Part shown: in pieces, positions 11,572 through 23,904 of the stretch
Layout: each line of letters opens with the position of its first letter
How positions within the stretch are numbered: the stretch's first letter is position 1
NCBI GenBank assembly: GCA_022702545.1
Contig: JAHRBC010000003.1
Coordinates: 7,564,001-7,628,000, forward strand
From: Phycomyces nitens
Lineage: Eukaryota > Mucoromycota > Mucoromycetes > Mucorales > Phycomycetaceae
Reading direction: 5' to 3'
Length of the DNA stretch: 64,000 bases
Position numbers and translations under genes: made by a program
The notes under the pieces: generated by a model
Databases searched by the model: none
What the model was told of the DNA's origin: nothing
Seen by the model: only the letters and a program-made list of their open reading frames with translations

Positions 11572-14500
11572 ATGGGAGGGGTCTACGTATCGCTTACGGA
11601 GCAGAAGCAGCAGGATGCCACTCTGACCATCAAATCAATGGGAATTCAGCTCGGGATCAATCTGGCAGTTGCGCTGGTCGTCCTGGCAGGATTCAGCTGG
11701 GTGCGACCAAGACACTCACTAGTGTATGCCCCAAAGGCCAAGTTCTCATTGGCAGAGTCAGTACAGAATATGTTGGACTGGCACACAATTGACGCTTGTC
11801 TATAGAAAACGGCCGCCTGTCTTGGGATCAGGCTGGTTTGCCTGGCTTAAACCAGTGTTTTCGACCTCGGATTCATTTTTGCTGGAGCGCATTGGGTGCG
11901 ATGCGGTGCTGTACTTGCGGTTCTTGCGATTGCTGCGTCGAATGACTGGATTCATGGCGTTTGTGGGACTCTGCGTACTACTTCCAATTAACATTGTGGC
12001 AACAAAGAACACAGGGTTAGTTTCTTCTATTTTTAAAAGGCTTGGATCTAATATAGTCCTAGAGATTGGCCACCAGCACCTGGTCTTGATTTTCTGTCTA
12101 TATCAGGCATCAATTATCTTGATGGCAAATTAAGCACTAACCCAGACACGCGCTGGTACTGGTCTCCAGCCGCAGCAACCTGGCTATTTTCCCTTGTAAT
12201 CGGCTGGGCTATGTACAGGGCATCGTGCGACTATATTGAGATGCGACAGACGTTCTTTCGCAACGCAGACACGAGCCACAAATCTCTCTTGATTGGAAAC
12301 GTACCTGAAGCCATGCGGTCGGACGAGAAATTAAAAAAGTGGCTGGAGACATTCAATCTCCATCATCCAATTCAACAGGCCATGATGGGCCATCATAACG
12401 CAAAACTCACAAAGCTTACCACGGAGCACGAGGAAGCCGTCCACAAGCTAGAGAACACTTTGGCCAGCTACCTCACCGGTAAGATCCTTCAATTACTCCC
12501 CTTCAATTCCCAATTCCCAATTGACCTTTTTTTTTAAAAAAAAAAAAAAACAGATGGAAAGGCCGTGGCCAAGAAGCGTCCAACCATGCGAGTAGGAGGA
12601 ATTGCCTGCCTGGGAACCAAGGTCGATGCCATTGACTATTACACAAAGCAAGTGAGCGATCTCGAAGACCAGATCCTCAAGATGCGCAAGTCAAACACAA
12701 AAATCGCAAACTATGGCTGGATCTCCTTTAAGAACATCCAATGGGCCCACAGCACAGACCGTGCCCTCGCAAAGGTCTCAAAGTCCATGCCCAAACCTGC
12801 CTTTAACGTCCGTCTCTCGCCATCCCCAAACGACCTCATCTGGCCAAACCTACCAATGGACGCCAGCACCCGCAAGACAAAGCGGTGGATTGGAAGAGTA
12901 TTTTACGTTGCATTTATCTTTATCTGGATGATTCCTGTGGGTGCACTCTCGGCCACTTCGAATGTAATCAACCTCATACGCCTCTTGCCCAATTCAGAGG
13001 TCTTTATCGACGACCACCAAGTCCTGATGGGTATCATTCAGGCCTGGTTCACACCCATTGTCACGGCCATCTTTTTCTTTGTCTTGCCAATGATATTTCG
13101 ATACATTTCAAAGATCCAAGGCTACCGTACCCAGACTACTTTGGATCGCAAAGTACTCATTAAACTCTACTTTTTCTTTATTATCAACAACCTCTTGGTA
13201 TTCACCCTGACATCCATCATAATCGGTCTGTACGGCCAAATCAAGTCCCTCGTTTCATCTGGTGCATTGCCTACAGACGAGAGCATGACAGATTATATCG
13301 TCCAACTGGCCAAGAATATCACTGATGTATCGACATTCTGGATAAACTATGTGTGTGTAAAGGGTCTCGGAATGACAATGGAACTCGCCCAACTCTTGCC
13401 TCTTTTCACAATTACCCTCAGCAAGCTGTTCACTCGCCCTAGCCCTCGTGAGCTTCGTGACATTGCCAAACCACCCGAGTTTGACTATCCTCAAAACTAC
13501 AACCTCTTGCTCTTTTTCTTTACCATTGCCCTCATCTACAGTGCACTGGCCCCACTCGTGCTGCCCTTTGCTTTTGCATACTTTGCAATCGCAACCATGA
13601 TCTACAAGTACATGCTCATGTACATTTATGTGACCAAGATCGAGAGTGGTGGAAAGATGTGGCCTGTCTTGTTCCAGACTGTGATGTGCTCCGTATTATT
13701 GTTCCAACTCATCATGATCTTGGTTCTGAACCTCAAGGGTGGGCATCTTCAGTCCTATATCCTGATCCCATTGCCTTTTATTACTGTTGCCTATCAGTAT
13801 TTTTATAGTCGACGGATACATGTCCTTGGCTCCTTTTTGATCGGAACAGACGACACTTTGAATTATGTTGAAGAAAGTACACCAATGGTCCAGCCTGAAA
13901 AGCACACCAAGGACTCTTCCAAAGACGATCTCTCCAAACAATACCAAGACCCTTCGCTTCACAACAAACTTACGACTCCAATTGTTCACGAGAATGTCAA
14001 GCACCTTCTTCCTCAAGTATATCACAACGTTTCCGAGCAGAAACCGACCAAGAACCACCGTATTCCAGAAGTCATCGAAATGACTCAACAATATGGAAAA
14101 AAGATTCGTAACGAGGTTGATCTAGACGAGCGACATGGATTCAGTAGCCACCACAATAAACGCAAGACAGTGCTTGCAATGGATAACGGACGCAAACTTG
14201 AGTTTGGCACCTTGGACGAAGAGGAAATACATCAAGGTGTGGATGAAGAAAAAGATAATGATGAAGATGACTCGAATGACATTACTCCCCTTCCATTCAA
14301 TGAAACGCCAATGAGACACGCGCCTACCTTGCACAGCGATATAGATGATGAGTCTCGTGGGCTGGTGAATGGAAACTATGCCAACACCTACTGGCACCAG
14401 CAGAGAGAGCCTCCTACAGCCCAAGAAGATCTCATCAAATACAACAATACTGTTCATCAATCAAGAGCAGGACAACCTAGTCTTGATCTTCCCCGTTCTC

Positions 14501-15483
14501 TTCCCTTGAACGACAATATCAAAAACAGCCCACCAATTGGAACTGATATTATAGCTACAACCCCTCGTAAACATACTGAGCGCAATGTTACTTCTGAACT
14601 AATTGATATCTACTCGTCCTGGGTCCCCGATGAAAAGACGTATTATGATGATCCATTGGCTCCTTGTGAGCGTGAGAGTAAGGTTCTGATGGAAGAGCTT
14701 GACATTCGCCCAGTATCTCTTCATGAATTTGGTCTACCTCCCCCCTCTGTCCCTCCACCAGTACCTGATCACGGCTCAGTTGCTTCCCGTCGATCAAGAC
14801 GTTCATCAGCTCCCATGCTCTCTTCTTCCACTTTCTGGACTCCACCTGAAACAGAGGAGCCCAAGACAGCCAAACGCCGACACTCGTTCCAAGAGGATGC
14901 CAGTGAATTGACTGCTGTGCCTCATGTATCTCTTTTCCGCCAATCGTCTTCACCTGCTCGGCTTGTTCATCGTCGAGGCCAACTGCCATCACAGCGCAGA
15001 CAGGCTGGAACTAATCTGCGGGTTGCTGCCTTGCAACGCAGCCAAACACTGCCATATAGACGGACTGCCCCAGTAGATGAGGATATGGGTGGTCAAGATG
15101 ATATTCAATCTATTGAGACTAGAACCCAAGGAGGACATATTCAGAACCAAGATAGTTCTTTGCCATTATCAGTAAATGATTGGGGTAGCCGACAGCCATT
15201 CCGTAGGAACCGAACCCTCGAACAAGCAGCTCTGCAACAAGAGACTGGACAAGAGTACCAGACACAATTCGGAAACCATCGACCAGGAAATGAACAATCA
15301 CCACCCCCACCCCCACCACCTCATCATCATACATATTCTTTATCAGAACGGAATTCTTTGGGACCTCCCCAGAATCTTTTGAATCTAGAACATCCCCAAG
15401 GCATGGCCTCATCCACTATGAGTCTGGAACTCATTAGACAGCAGTACATGGATTCAGTATCAGAGGACAAGGACTTTTTCTAA
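11572..15483 (+). CDS. OSCA/CSC1 (DUF221, TMEM63-type) mechano/osmo-sensitive channel with long tail
   Basis: Exons 11572-11756, 11806-12015, 12063-12478, 12554-15483; about 1,246 aa. N-terminal membrane helix, then WVRPRHSLVYAPKAK and SGWFAWLKPVF, two more helices, a cytosolic RRM-like region (SLLIGNVPEAMRSDEKLKKW...), then the DUF221 pore block with about eight hydrophobic segments from exon 4 (IFIWMIPVGALSATSN onward). Family members are calcium-permeable cation channels gated by osmotic stress or membrane tension. Residues from about 790 to the end are hydrophilic, rich in Ser, Asp, Arg, Gln and Pro with a Pro7-His run; this tail of roughly 450 aa is far longer than in plant OSCAs. The tail is in the same open exon as the last helices, so it is not a gene-fusion artefact of my splicing. 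Confidence 0.88.
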
Positions 15484-16095
15484 CGAGTCGTGTATAATCT
15501 ATCTAGCTACCTGATTAATATAAACCAAGACTAATACTTAACATAATAAAAAATAAAAAACCGCAGACTGGATTTCATGCAATTCACATGGAAATCATAT
15601 TGTCAAACACATTTGCAGCCATGGGCTGGAGGAATTGAGTGATATCTTTGCAAGAAGGCCAGATAATAATTCAAATTAAATTGATCCAATGCACCTGCTG
15701 TTTTCATAACTGGTGTGCTACATTGATAATTTACACACAAACTACATATTTGTAAAACTTGTTAAAAATACATGCAAAAATTTGGAGAACAAACAAACTT
15801 TAACCAGTAACACAAGACACCAATATGTTTTTGTAAAGAACGGCAATAAATGCTTAAAGAAATATCAGCCTCAATTAAAAAATTAAAAAATTAAAATAAA
15901 TATAGAGCCAAATGGGCTGGTAAGCAGTTTTGGATATATATATATTTATATATATATATATTTATATATTTATATAAATATATATAAATATACCTGTGCT
16001 TGTCTTTTTCACAAACCAAAGGTGCAAGAAAGAGAGTCACGTACTTACACCTTGCCAAAAAACAATGGATCCAGACAATCGTATCCAATAACCAC
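15484..16095. other. AT-rich intergenic region upstream of ASK1-like gene
   Basis: No gene recognised. Contains T/A-rich 3'-flank sequence, a (TA)n tract at about 15930-15990 and an in-frame upstream ATG at 16000 that could extend the Ask1 N-terminus by 32 residues of non-conserved sequence. Confidence 0.5.
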
Positions 16096-17651
16096 ATGAT
16101 GAACGATGAAGAAGCGAATGCTGAACTTGAACGGCTAGAGCAAAACATCACATTGCTTCTCCAAGACACTGATCAAAACTTTTCGAGATGTAATCAGATC
16201 GCGTCATCCATCTTGCCAATGATTGACAAATTCTCAGAAGCTACAAATAGTATATTAAAAACCCACCAGGTAAAATACAATTTATACACTTGTATTGAGG
16301 AAACTGATGATTAGTTGGAAATCGAGCCTAGACATGGGGATACTTCTTTGACTTACTTCAAAGCTCATCATCATCATCATCTGGTCTTGGTACAAATAGA
16401 CTTCCTCTAGCACGTCCATTTGGAGCCTTTACGACTGGCATTGACGCCATTTCTGAAACGACTTCAATCACAGAAAGTTTTCGAAGCATCACAGAGCGTA
16501 TGATTGAGCCTGTAAAGCAAGGCCACCAGCAGCTGCTTGAACCACACCTAATGTCCTCTAGACACCAAACCACCCAGTCCTTACCTGACTTTAGTGAACC
16601 CGGACGACCTATAGCACAGACACCTGGCTCAACAACATCTTTTCGAATCAGAGAAGATCCTATTCCACGAACACCCAAAAGAGATCTGGCACGCATGAAG
16701 GCCGATAGTATTTTGAAATCAAGTGGACTTTACAATCTATCCTCCTCATCCGAGACGTCTGAAGAGCAGCATGTGAATAAGAAGCCATCTTTCCACCGCC
16801 CATCATATTCTGCTTCTGATGATCCAGCTAATCTGTGTGTAGGCACAGATGCAGATCGTGAGCGGGCCCTGCTGTTCTTTAGACAACGAGAAAAACGCAT
16901 TGAGGATATGCCAATGGACGAAGAACTGCCTTCGCTGGGAAGAAGAGACATATCGCCATTGAGAGCCCAAGATAAGAATGCCAAACCTTTAGCCGACACG
17001 CCAACCACTCGACGGGTTTTCGAGACATTGGCGCAGGATCTAAAGGCAGGAAAGAAACCTCGGGACATCTTTAATGAATCTGATGAACCTCACAACCCAT
17101 CTACAAACCGGCCAGTGTTTGAAGATTATACCCACAGGCCGCGAAAAGACAAGCGACCACGACTAGACCAGCTTGGGCGGTTTGAGTTTGATTATAATGT
17201 ATCCGGGAATTATGGGAACATTGGTACACCAGAAGATCCAGATCCACTTAATTTCCCGGATATGGCTATCTCTAGATCTCTGAATGGTGGAGGGGTTGAT
17301 GGAAATAGCAATAATGGATATCGACAGGGGCCTGACAGCGTTTTTAGTGAGGCATCTGGATTGACCAGGGCAACCTTTGGGTCTAGTTCGACAGGTCGCG
17401 GCCCTGCACCCTTTTCTGTCCATCGGTTTGGAGAGACATTTCGTGAGCCTCCGGGATCCATTCAACTCACGCGGGTCTACAAAGTATTTAGTGATAAGCC
17501 TGGGCAGATGCTGATGCTTGAGGATGTTTTGAATGAAGTAAAGGACGACGAGAATCGTTATACAGCCGATTCTGTCATGCTGTTTATTGATATGCTATGC
17601 GGGAAAAAGTATCTAAGGCCGGTTGGCCAAGGCTGGACAATTCGCCATTAA
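16096..17651 (+). CDS. ASK1: DASH complex subunit Ask1
   Basis: Exons 16096-16269 and 16332-17651; 497 aa. The N-terminal helix block LERLEQNITLLLQDTDQNF, SRCNQIASSILPMI, then across the splice TWGYFFDLLQ matches the Ask1 domain (family: NITLTLQEID.NFS.CH.IVT..ILP, FW..FFE). In the DASH/Dam1 ring Ask1 helps couple kinetochores to microtubule ends. The acceptor at 16331 is chosen because it alone joins the helix to the FF motif and opens a 440-codon frame. A Ser/Thr-Pro rich middle (TPKRDLARMK, SPLR, TPTTRR) resembles the Cdk-phosphorylated region of yeast Ask1. The last 60 residues (VYKVFSDKPGQMLMLEDVLN..YLRPVGQGWTIRH) look folded, unlike the disordered middle. The start is the first of two adjacent Met codons closest to the conserved helix; 16000 is an alternative. 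Confidence 0.85.
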
Positions 17652-17899
17652 TCACTTTCTATAGCCATCTGCCAAAGCACAATGGTCATTTTCTTCTTCT
17701 CCCAAAACAAAGGGGGGATCCTGTCCAAGAAGCCTTTAAGACATAAAATAAAATAAAATAAAAATCTAAAATTTAAATAAATTATCAAAATAAAAATGAT
17801 GATGGGTAGGCGGAGACAAAAGGCGGATTTCGTGACCTTTAAAATCTTTCTCCCAGATTTTCAGTGTGTTTTTCTTCTTCTTTACTTTCTTTCCTCATC

Positions 17900-19337
17900 A
17901 TGACCTTCATCTCGACATTGAACCGTTTTGCCCCCGTAGCATCAGTTGCCAAGAGAGCCGTCAGTGTCTCTGCAAAGCCTGCCGTGGCCTCCTTGTTCCA
18001 GAAGCGTTTCCAGTCTAGCGGAACCGTCGAGGTAAATTATCCTGCCATGCTTCCTAAACATGTCAGACGCGCTAAATCATTGTTCTAAAGATGACCGTAC
18101 GTGACGCATTGAACCAAGCTTTGGAGGAGGAGATGCTCAGAGACGAAAAGGTCTATCTTTTGGGTGAGGAGGTTGCCCAGTACAATGGTGCTTACAAGGT
18201 AAGAAAAATGGGAAAAGACGGGAAAAGCCAGACTTGGTCGGAGATCTTGGTCCTTTTTTTTTGTCCCCAACTAAAATAATAATCATTGGAAACGTACGTA
18301 TAGGTCACCAAGGGCCTCTTGGATAAGTTTGGTCCCAAGCGTGTTATCGATACCCCTATTACCGAGATGGGTTTGACTGGTCTGGCTGTTGGTTCTGCCA
18401 TGGCTGGTCTTAAGCCTATTTGCGAGTTCATGACCTTTAACTTTGCCATGCAGGTAACATCCAAAATGCTCGATAATGATGACTAGTGGGTTTCAGAGGT
18501 TGATGAAGACTGTTTGTTTGTTTCTTTTTAGTCCATTGATCAAATCGTCAACTCTGCTGCCAAGACTCACTACATGTCTGGTGGTGTTGTAAAATGCCCC
18601 TCTGTCTTCCGTGGCCCCAACGGTGCCGCTGCTGGTGTAGGTGCCCAGCACTCCCAGTGCTTTGCTGCCTGGTACGGTAGCATTCCCGGCCTCAAGGTCG
18701 TTTCGCCCTGGAACTCTGAGGATGCCAAGGGTTTGTTGAAGGCTGCTATCCGCGACCCCAACCCCGTTGTCGTTCTCGAGAACGAGCTCCAGTACGGTCT
18801 CTCTTTCCCCATGTCTCAGGAAGCTCTCTCTGCCGACTTTGTTCTCCCTATCGGCAAGGCAAAGGTTGAGCGTGAGGGTAAGGATATCACTCTTGTATCC
18901 CACTCCCGCTCTGTTGGCTTCTGTATGCAGGCCGCAGAGGAGCTCGCCAAGGCTGGTATCTCTGCCGAGGTCATCAACCTGCGTTCCATCAGACCTCTTG
19001 ATATCGACACCGTCATTGCCTCTGTCAAGAAGACCCACCGTATCATCACTGTTGAGGGTGGTTGGGCCTCATTTGGTGTTGGTTCCGAGATTGCTGCACA
19101 GATCATGGAATGTAAGTTAACCTGGGCGTGGTGTACATGTGAAGAGTTTACTAATGGAAATATTTGTGTGGGTACTTGTGAATAGCTGATGCATTCAATG
19201 TCCTCGACAGCCCCGTCATCCGTATCGCTGGTGCCGATGTCCCTACTCCTTATGCTGGCAACCTCGAGGCTCTTGCCTTCCCTGATGAGAAGATCATTGT
19301 CAAGACCGTCAAAGATGTTTTGGACAAGAAGCTCTAA
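17900..19337 (+). CDS. PDB1: Pyruvate dehydrogenase E1 component, beta subunit (mitochondrial)
   Basis: Exons 17900-18031, 18091-18198, 18304-18453, 18532-19111, 19186-19337; 373 aa, normal for the family. Residues 1-40 are Ser/Ala/Arg-rich without acids and end RFQSS, a mitochondrial presequence. The mature part has [74 protein letters not shown] and [12 protein letters not shown], all hallmarks of E1-beta. It pairs with E1-alpha to decarboxylate pyruvate using thiamine diphosphate and feeds acetyl-CoA into the TCA cycle. The partner genes are not in the window. The upstream 248 bp hold an AT-rich stretch with AAAATA repeats; codon bias is strong. Confidence 0.95.
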
Positions 19338-21104
19338 AGAAAGAAATCCGGAAGCGTATATAAAAAGAAACAGACTACATAAATCACTTACAGAACCCAA
19401 ATCTATAATAAACCAATCCACTCACCATTACCATTCAAACAAGAAAAAATTGCTCATAATATAATCTATACCGTTCCCTGTCCTTTGTGTTCCAATCTCA
19501 GACACCCACTTGTTGGTAACCCGCTGGGAATGATTGTCCCCAAAAAAACCCAAGAAATATATAGTGGTAAAGGTTCAAGGCTGTTTTCCTTCATGGCTGG
19601 CTGGCTAGTTAGCTGGCTGCCTGGCTGGGGATGATTGTGTCAGCCGGGTGGTTGGAATATGTTGTCATGGGAACCCGGGTCACATGAGGTTCCATGTTAT
19701 CCTTCATCTACAGTCCCCATCGTTTTGGCTGGCAGAAATGAGTTGAAGAAGACCAAATGGCTGTAAGCGCTGGGACTTTTCGGGTAACAAGACACTCTTG
19801 GTTTTCATGATTTTGATCAATTTTGCCATGGTAACTAGAAATGAACCAGCATTCTTTATTATATTTTTTTATGGGCTTATCAGCAAGTGATTTAGAGAGT
19901 TTTGTTGTAAAGTCTAAAATCTTTCAAATTTGACTTTTGCTAGAAACCATTAACTTTATAGGATATTTCTGTAACAAAAGTAAAACTTGCTATTCTAGGA
20001 TGAAGCAAAACTCGATTATTATTATTTTTGTGAAAAAGTCAAAGACCGTGAATTCCTGCTTTTGGTGCAAGCGAAATCGACAATGAAACCATCTAATAAA
20101 ATGGTCATGGACTAGGCATTTTTATTTAAACGGACAAAGGATCAAGCTGTCCAAGGTACATTATTCAAAAAAATATTTTACGAGGGTAAATGAATACCAC
20201 TCATACTGGGGTGTGTGTGTGTGTTTTATTATTATACATATATATAAAGGCTTTGATGCCAAATATCATTTTGCCCTCAAGATCTAAAAAAAAAAGAAAA
20301 GACCTCGAGTTTATACCCAACAATTAATGCCAAATAGATAATGGGTTTTAGGGTTATAATTGAATTGTATACACAAGAATACAGAGTACATAAATTATAA
20401 TATAAAAAAGGGGAAATTCTGCTAATAGTCGCGTTAAATCCCATCTTTGAATCGAGTATTGTATTGCCTGTAAATGAAATACCAGCATTAGATTTACTTT
20501 ATTGACCAGCAATCTCATTTTCTGCAAGGAGAAGGTCAGCGTCCTACCAATAGATGTATATATATACAGCTAATGTGGGACAAATTCAAGGGAAAAAGAA
20601 GGCCTTTGGTGTATATAGACAATCAATTGGGGGTCTATAAATGCAAATATTAAACAATAAATAGTAACAGAAAGATTATGAAAGTCGTGCATGTGCGGGA
20701 CAGATCTAGAATAAATATCTGTATTTTCTGGTAAATGGTAAAGTATTATCCGAGTATCTGTTTATCAGAAATCAAGAAATAAATATTTTTTTTTAATCCA
20801 GTGTTTTTGAATTTGTCAAGGAGATTTATGGGTTTATTCTTAAAGATATCCAAGAGGTTTAACTTTATAGACCATATTTCTGGTCTAATCTCTGATTTTT
20901 ATATATTTAATGGCCAAAGACCACCCATTGTAGCCCATGAAATTGGATACAATATCCACTTTACAATTACCTTGTTCAAGCCCAAAGGTCCAAATAAAAT
21001 GCACAACCTTTATTATCTCAAACTTGCACTTGTTATCATAAGCAAAAAACAAACAAACTTGTGGCTCTTTATAAAAGTGAACCTTTATATATATATATAT
21101 CAAT
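19338..21104. other. 1.8-kb intergenic region between two convergent genes
   Basis: No gene, tRNA or repeat recognised. A short TGG-CTGGC-type repeat occurs at 19595-19630 and a (TG)n run at 20208-20222. The open frame at 20801-21112 is AT-driven, overlaps the 3' end of the opposite gene and has no family resemblance. Confidence 0.5.
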
Positions 21105-22726
21105 CTAGGTAAGAATCATCTTCATGTTTTCATAGTACATCAACATTGGATTTTCTCCACTACGGGTCGTGGTACGCTCAACATCACCATATCGTTCGCA
21201 AAACTCGCGGTGTGTTAGGACCCTGACGCCCTTGTCATTTCCTGCTCCAGTGCCACGACAGACACGGAGGTACATGTCTCGAAGAAGTTCAAAATTGGTG
21301 GGGAAAAAGATGTCAAACCATCCAGGCTGGACCATGTAGGTTGAACATGGCACCATGGTTCCTTTGTAACGTGTCTGGACTACAGGGGCATCGATACCTT
21401 CAACTGCGTCTGGTAAGCTAGAGAAATCGGATAGTACGAGCTGATGCTGGGGGAAATGGGTCTTTAGGGTCTCGAGTAGCATAAACAGCTTTGTGGGAAT
21501 GAATTCTGGAGCAGAAAGATTGGGTGCTAATGGCATATTCTTGAGAAGGGTATTCCATATCTTGCGAGAGAGTACTGGACTACGGTAGCCAACTTCATCA
21601 CGTATGGCCATGTACCGAGAGATCAGACTGTCTTGACCCACAGGCTCATAGATCTCTGTATATTCTCCATTGGCATCTGTGCTCACCATGGCTTGTCGTG
21701 GTTCAAGTGTGTTGATGTCGTATCGAATCAGATCATGGGCAAAGTTGTCCTATAGTACATGATAAGCCCTCTGGTTACCGAGAGCAGGTATCAATGTACT
21801 TACGATGACTTCCATTCCAAGGAAGAAGCAATGCTCAGGCACATGAATGTCCCAGTCAAAGATACTTTTGTTAATCACAGTTACGCACCTGTGATGGTCC
21901 TTTGCATCACGGACATCTTGTCTCTCTGACTGGCGCTCGGCCAGCTTTCCAGAGATCTCAATGATGTTGTACTTGGTGCGCTTATAGACATTTGGTTCAT
22001 TCTGCTGAATGTAATCCAAGATGTTCAGCATGAGTGTACCGTTGCCTGCACCCATTTCATAGATAATGAGGTCCTTGTGAGGGAAATGGTTGAGCTTGTA
22101 TTCTGATACCAAATACTTTGCAATAGCAAATCCATACCAAGGCTACAAACATAAATGTGAGGATCATCAATCAAAAGCAGCTCTTTATTTCCTGACAATA
22201 CTTTAAAAAGCTCGGTGGGTGTGTGCCAGACTTGACGGGCTACTTCATCCACTTCGTCTACATCTCCTTCAATCTCCTTGTAGAGCTTGGCCAATTCATT
22301 CATAAACGCCAAATGATCCTGCATCCCATTGAAATCAAAGTCTGTCTCTGGTGAGAAGATGACAGCCTGTTTTGAAAAGTATCCATAGTTGGGGTTGTAG
22401 AGCGAATCGTCAATGAAGTCTCTGGCAAGCATCTTTGTCTGGGTGGGAGGAGAGGTGGCACTGGCAATGTCCTTGGCTGTCTTGCGAGGATAGTTTTTGC
22501 GGGCCTTTTCTTCCTTTTCTTCTTCTGCTGTCTGAGAGAAAAAGGGCGTGAGGACTCCTTGGACTGTATCCTCAGTTGTATCTAGCCGACGACGGCCTAC
22601 GACAGGTGTCATTGTCAGGCACCGGTGAAGAGGACGAACGAAAAAACTGGGAATCGTGCGATTGAATAGACATTGTCTTTGGCCAGCCAAAGCCTGGGTC
22701 AGCGCACGCCGTTGAACAACATGCAT
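21105..22726 (-). CDS. NDUFAF7/MidA-type protein arginine methyltransferase (mitochondrial, complex I assembly)
   Basis: Exons 22726-22202, 22142-21804, 21749-21105; 502 aa. Arg-rich N-terminus with no acidic residues for 45 residues, fitting a mitochondrial presequence. Motif I of the SAM-binding fold is visible as IIYEMGAGNGTLMLNIL, followed by YNIIEISGKL; upstream are DFIDDSLYNPNYGYFSKQAV and PWYGFAIAKYLV, downstream LGMEVIDNFAHDLI. These define the DUF185/MidA family; in animals NDUFAF7 dimethylates an arginine of complex I subunit NDUFS2. The fungal branch has an extended C-terminal region ending FELLRDMYLRVCR...CERYGDVERT, also seen here. Diverges from the peroxiredoxin gene with 420 bp between starts. 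Confidence 0.85.
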
Positions 22727-23146
22727 GACTAGATCTATATAATGAGCGCTTATAAAAACAAGCAGGCTGTTGTTTTTTCTAGGTTGACAAATAGGACAGA
22801 GAACATGATTTGATGCGGAGAATCAATTGCTATTGACAGACTATACATATATACATGTATATAAAAAGTAAGGGCCTTTCTTTTTGTTTCTGGATATTTA
22901 TGCTCTATACATGTATATATAAAAAGGAAGTATTGTTTAGCCAGGGCCGTATCCTAGACTGCCTTGTATCTGCTGTATAGATGAATGGGCCTGATAAAAT
23001 ATTGTAAAGTAGATGAAGTGGCGATGATAAGGGAGGCGTCATTCATGGCGGAGTTGCACCAGAGAGTCTATAAAATACAGTCTTTTCTACATCAATTTCA
23101 ACAGCTCTTTATTGATCTTTTTTTTTCATCCTATTATAATATAAAC
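22727..23146. other. Divergent intergenic region (420 bp) between NDUFAF7-like and peroxiredoxin genes
   Basis: Shared upstream region for two divergently transcribed genes. It has AT-rich blocks (TATATACATGTATATAAAAAG occurs in slightly different form twice, near 22845-22870 and 22905-22925) and a TATA box on the peroxiredoxin side. No coding potential. Confidence 0.5.
23069..23075 (+). promoter_or_regulatory. TATA box of the peroxiredoxin gene
   Basis: TATAAAA, 72-78 nt upstream of the ATG at 23147, followed by a pyrimidine-rich leader. Spacing is typical for a TATA-driven fungal gene with a short 5' UTR. Confidence 0.55.
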
Positions 23147-23904
23147 ATGGTAAGGATCTTGTAGGCCCAGGATATATGATCAATTGGTATATGGGTACTA
23201 ACACGATTGCTTATTGTAGACCATCAAAGTTGGAGACAAGGTATGTTTCAAGGATCTCTTGCTGTGTTCTCACGCGTCAAATCACAGTTGCCCGACCTCT
23301 CGCTCTCTTATGTTCCCTTTGACCCCAAAGAGGATTTACAGGCATGCCCTCGGTAATACTTTATTCATGGATCATTAAAAATACATGATTGAAAAGACTA
23401 ATATTATATGCTGTCTTGACTTTAGCCCTATTCCATTCAAGTTGTACGAAGAACTAAAGGGCAAAAAGGCTGTGATCTTTGCCATTCCAGGCATGTTTGT
23501 CAAGAATAAGGATACAAAAGGGCTAATTTGATTTATTCCATAAAACAGGTGCCTTTACTCCCACATGTTCCGAGCAGCATGTTCCCGAATTCTTGGCCAA
23601 GTACGATGAACTCAAGAGCCATGGCATTGACAAGGTCATTTGCATTTCTGGAAACGATGGCTTTGTTATGAATGCCTTTGCCAAGGTCAGCGGAAGCAAC
23701 GGAAAGGTGCTCATGGTCAGCACTGCCGACTCTGGATTCCTCGAGGCCCTTGATTTGACTATTGGAGAACCCAAGCTTGGCTCTCTCTTGCGCCCCAAGC
23801 GTTTTGCTCTCTTGGTAGATGATTTGGTTGTCAAATATGTTGGTGTCGAGAATGGCCCAGGAATCGAGGCTTCTGGTCCTGCCTCTATTCTTTCCCGTCT
23901 TTAA
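23147..23904 (+). CDS. Peroxiredoxin-5 / PMP20-type with C-terminal SRL
   Basis: Exons 23147-23149 (ATG alone), 23220-23240, 23288-23352, 23426-23490, 23549-23904; 169 aa. The start is split as M/TIKVGDK, the usual Prx5 N-terminus. The peroxidatic site is GAFTPTCSEQHVPEF, followed by KVICISGNDGFVMNAFAK and the conserved GPASIL end region. Family role: reduces peroxides via thioredoxin or glutathione. The last three residues are Ser-Arg-Leu, a recognised variant of the PTS1 peroxisomal signal, so a peroxisomal PMP20 role is likely (inference). The third internal intron, 23491-23548, begins GCATGT: the frame cannot be kept with any GT donor nearby, so this is read as a GC-AG intron. Confidence 0.92.

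Noticed and set aside
18493..19421. Minus-strand open frames of about 200 codons opposite the PDH E1-beta gene
   Set aside because: Antisense shadow of a C-ending-codon-biased gene; no motifs and no splice or start context.
20801..21112. 103-codon plus-strand frame
   Set aside because: AT-rich, overlaps the 3' end of the NDUFAF7-like gene on the other strand, and resembles no family.
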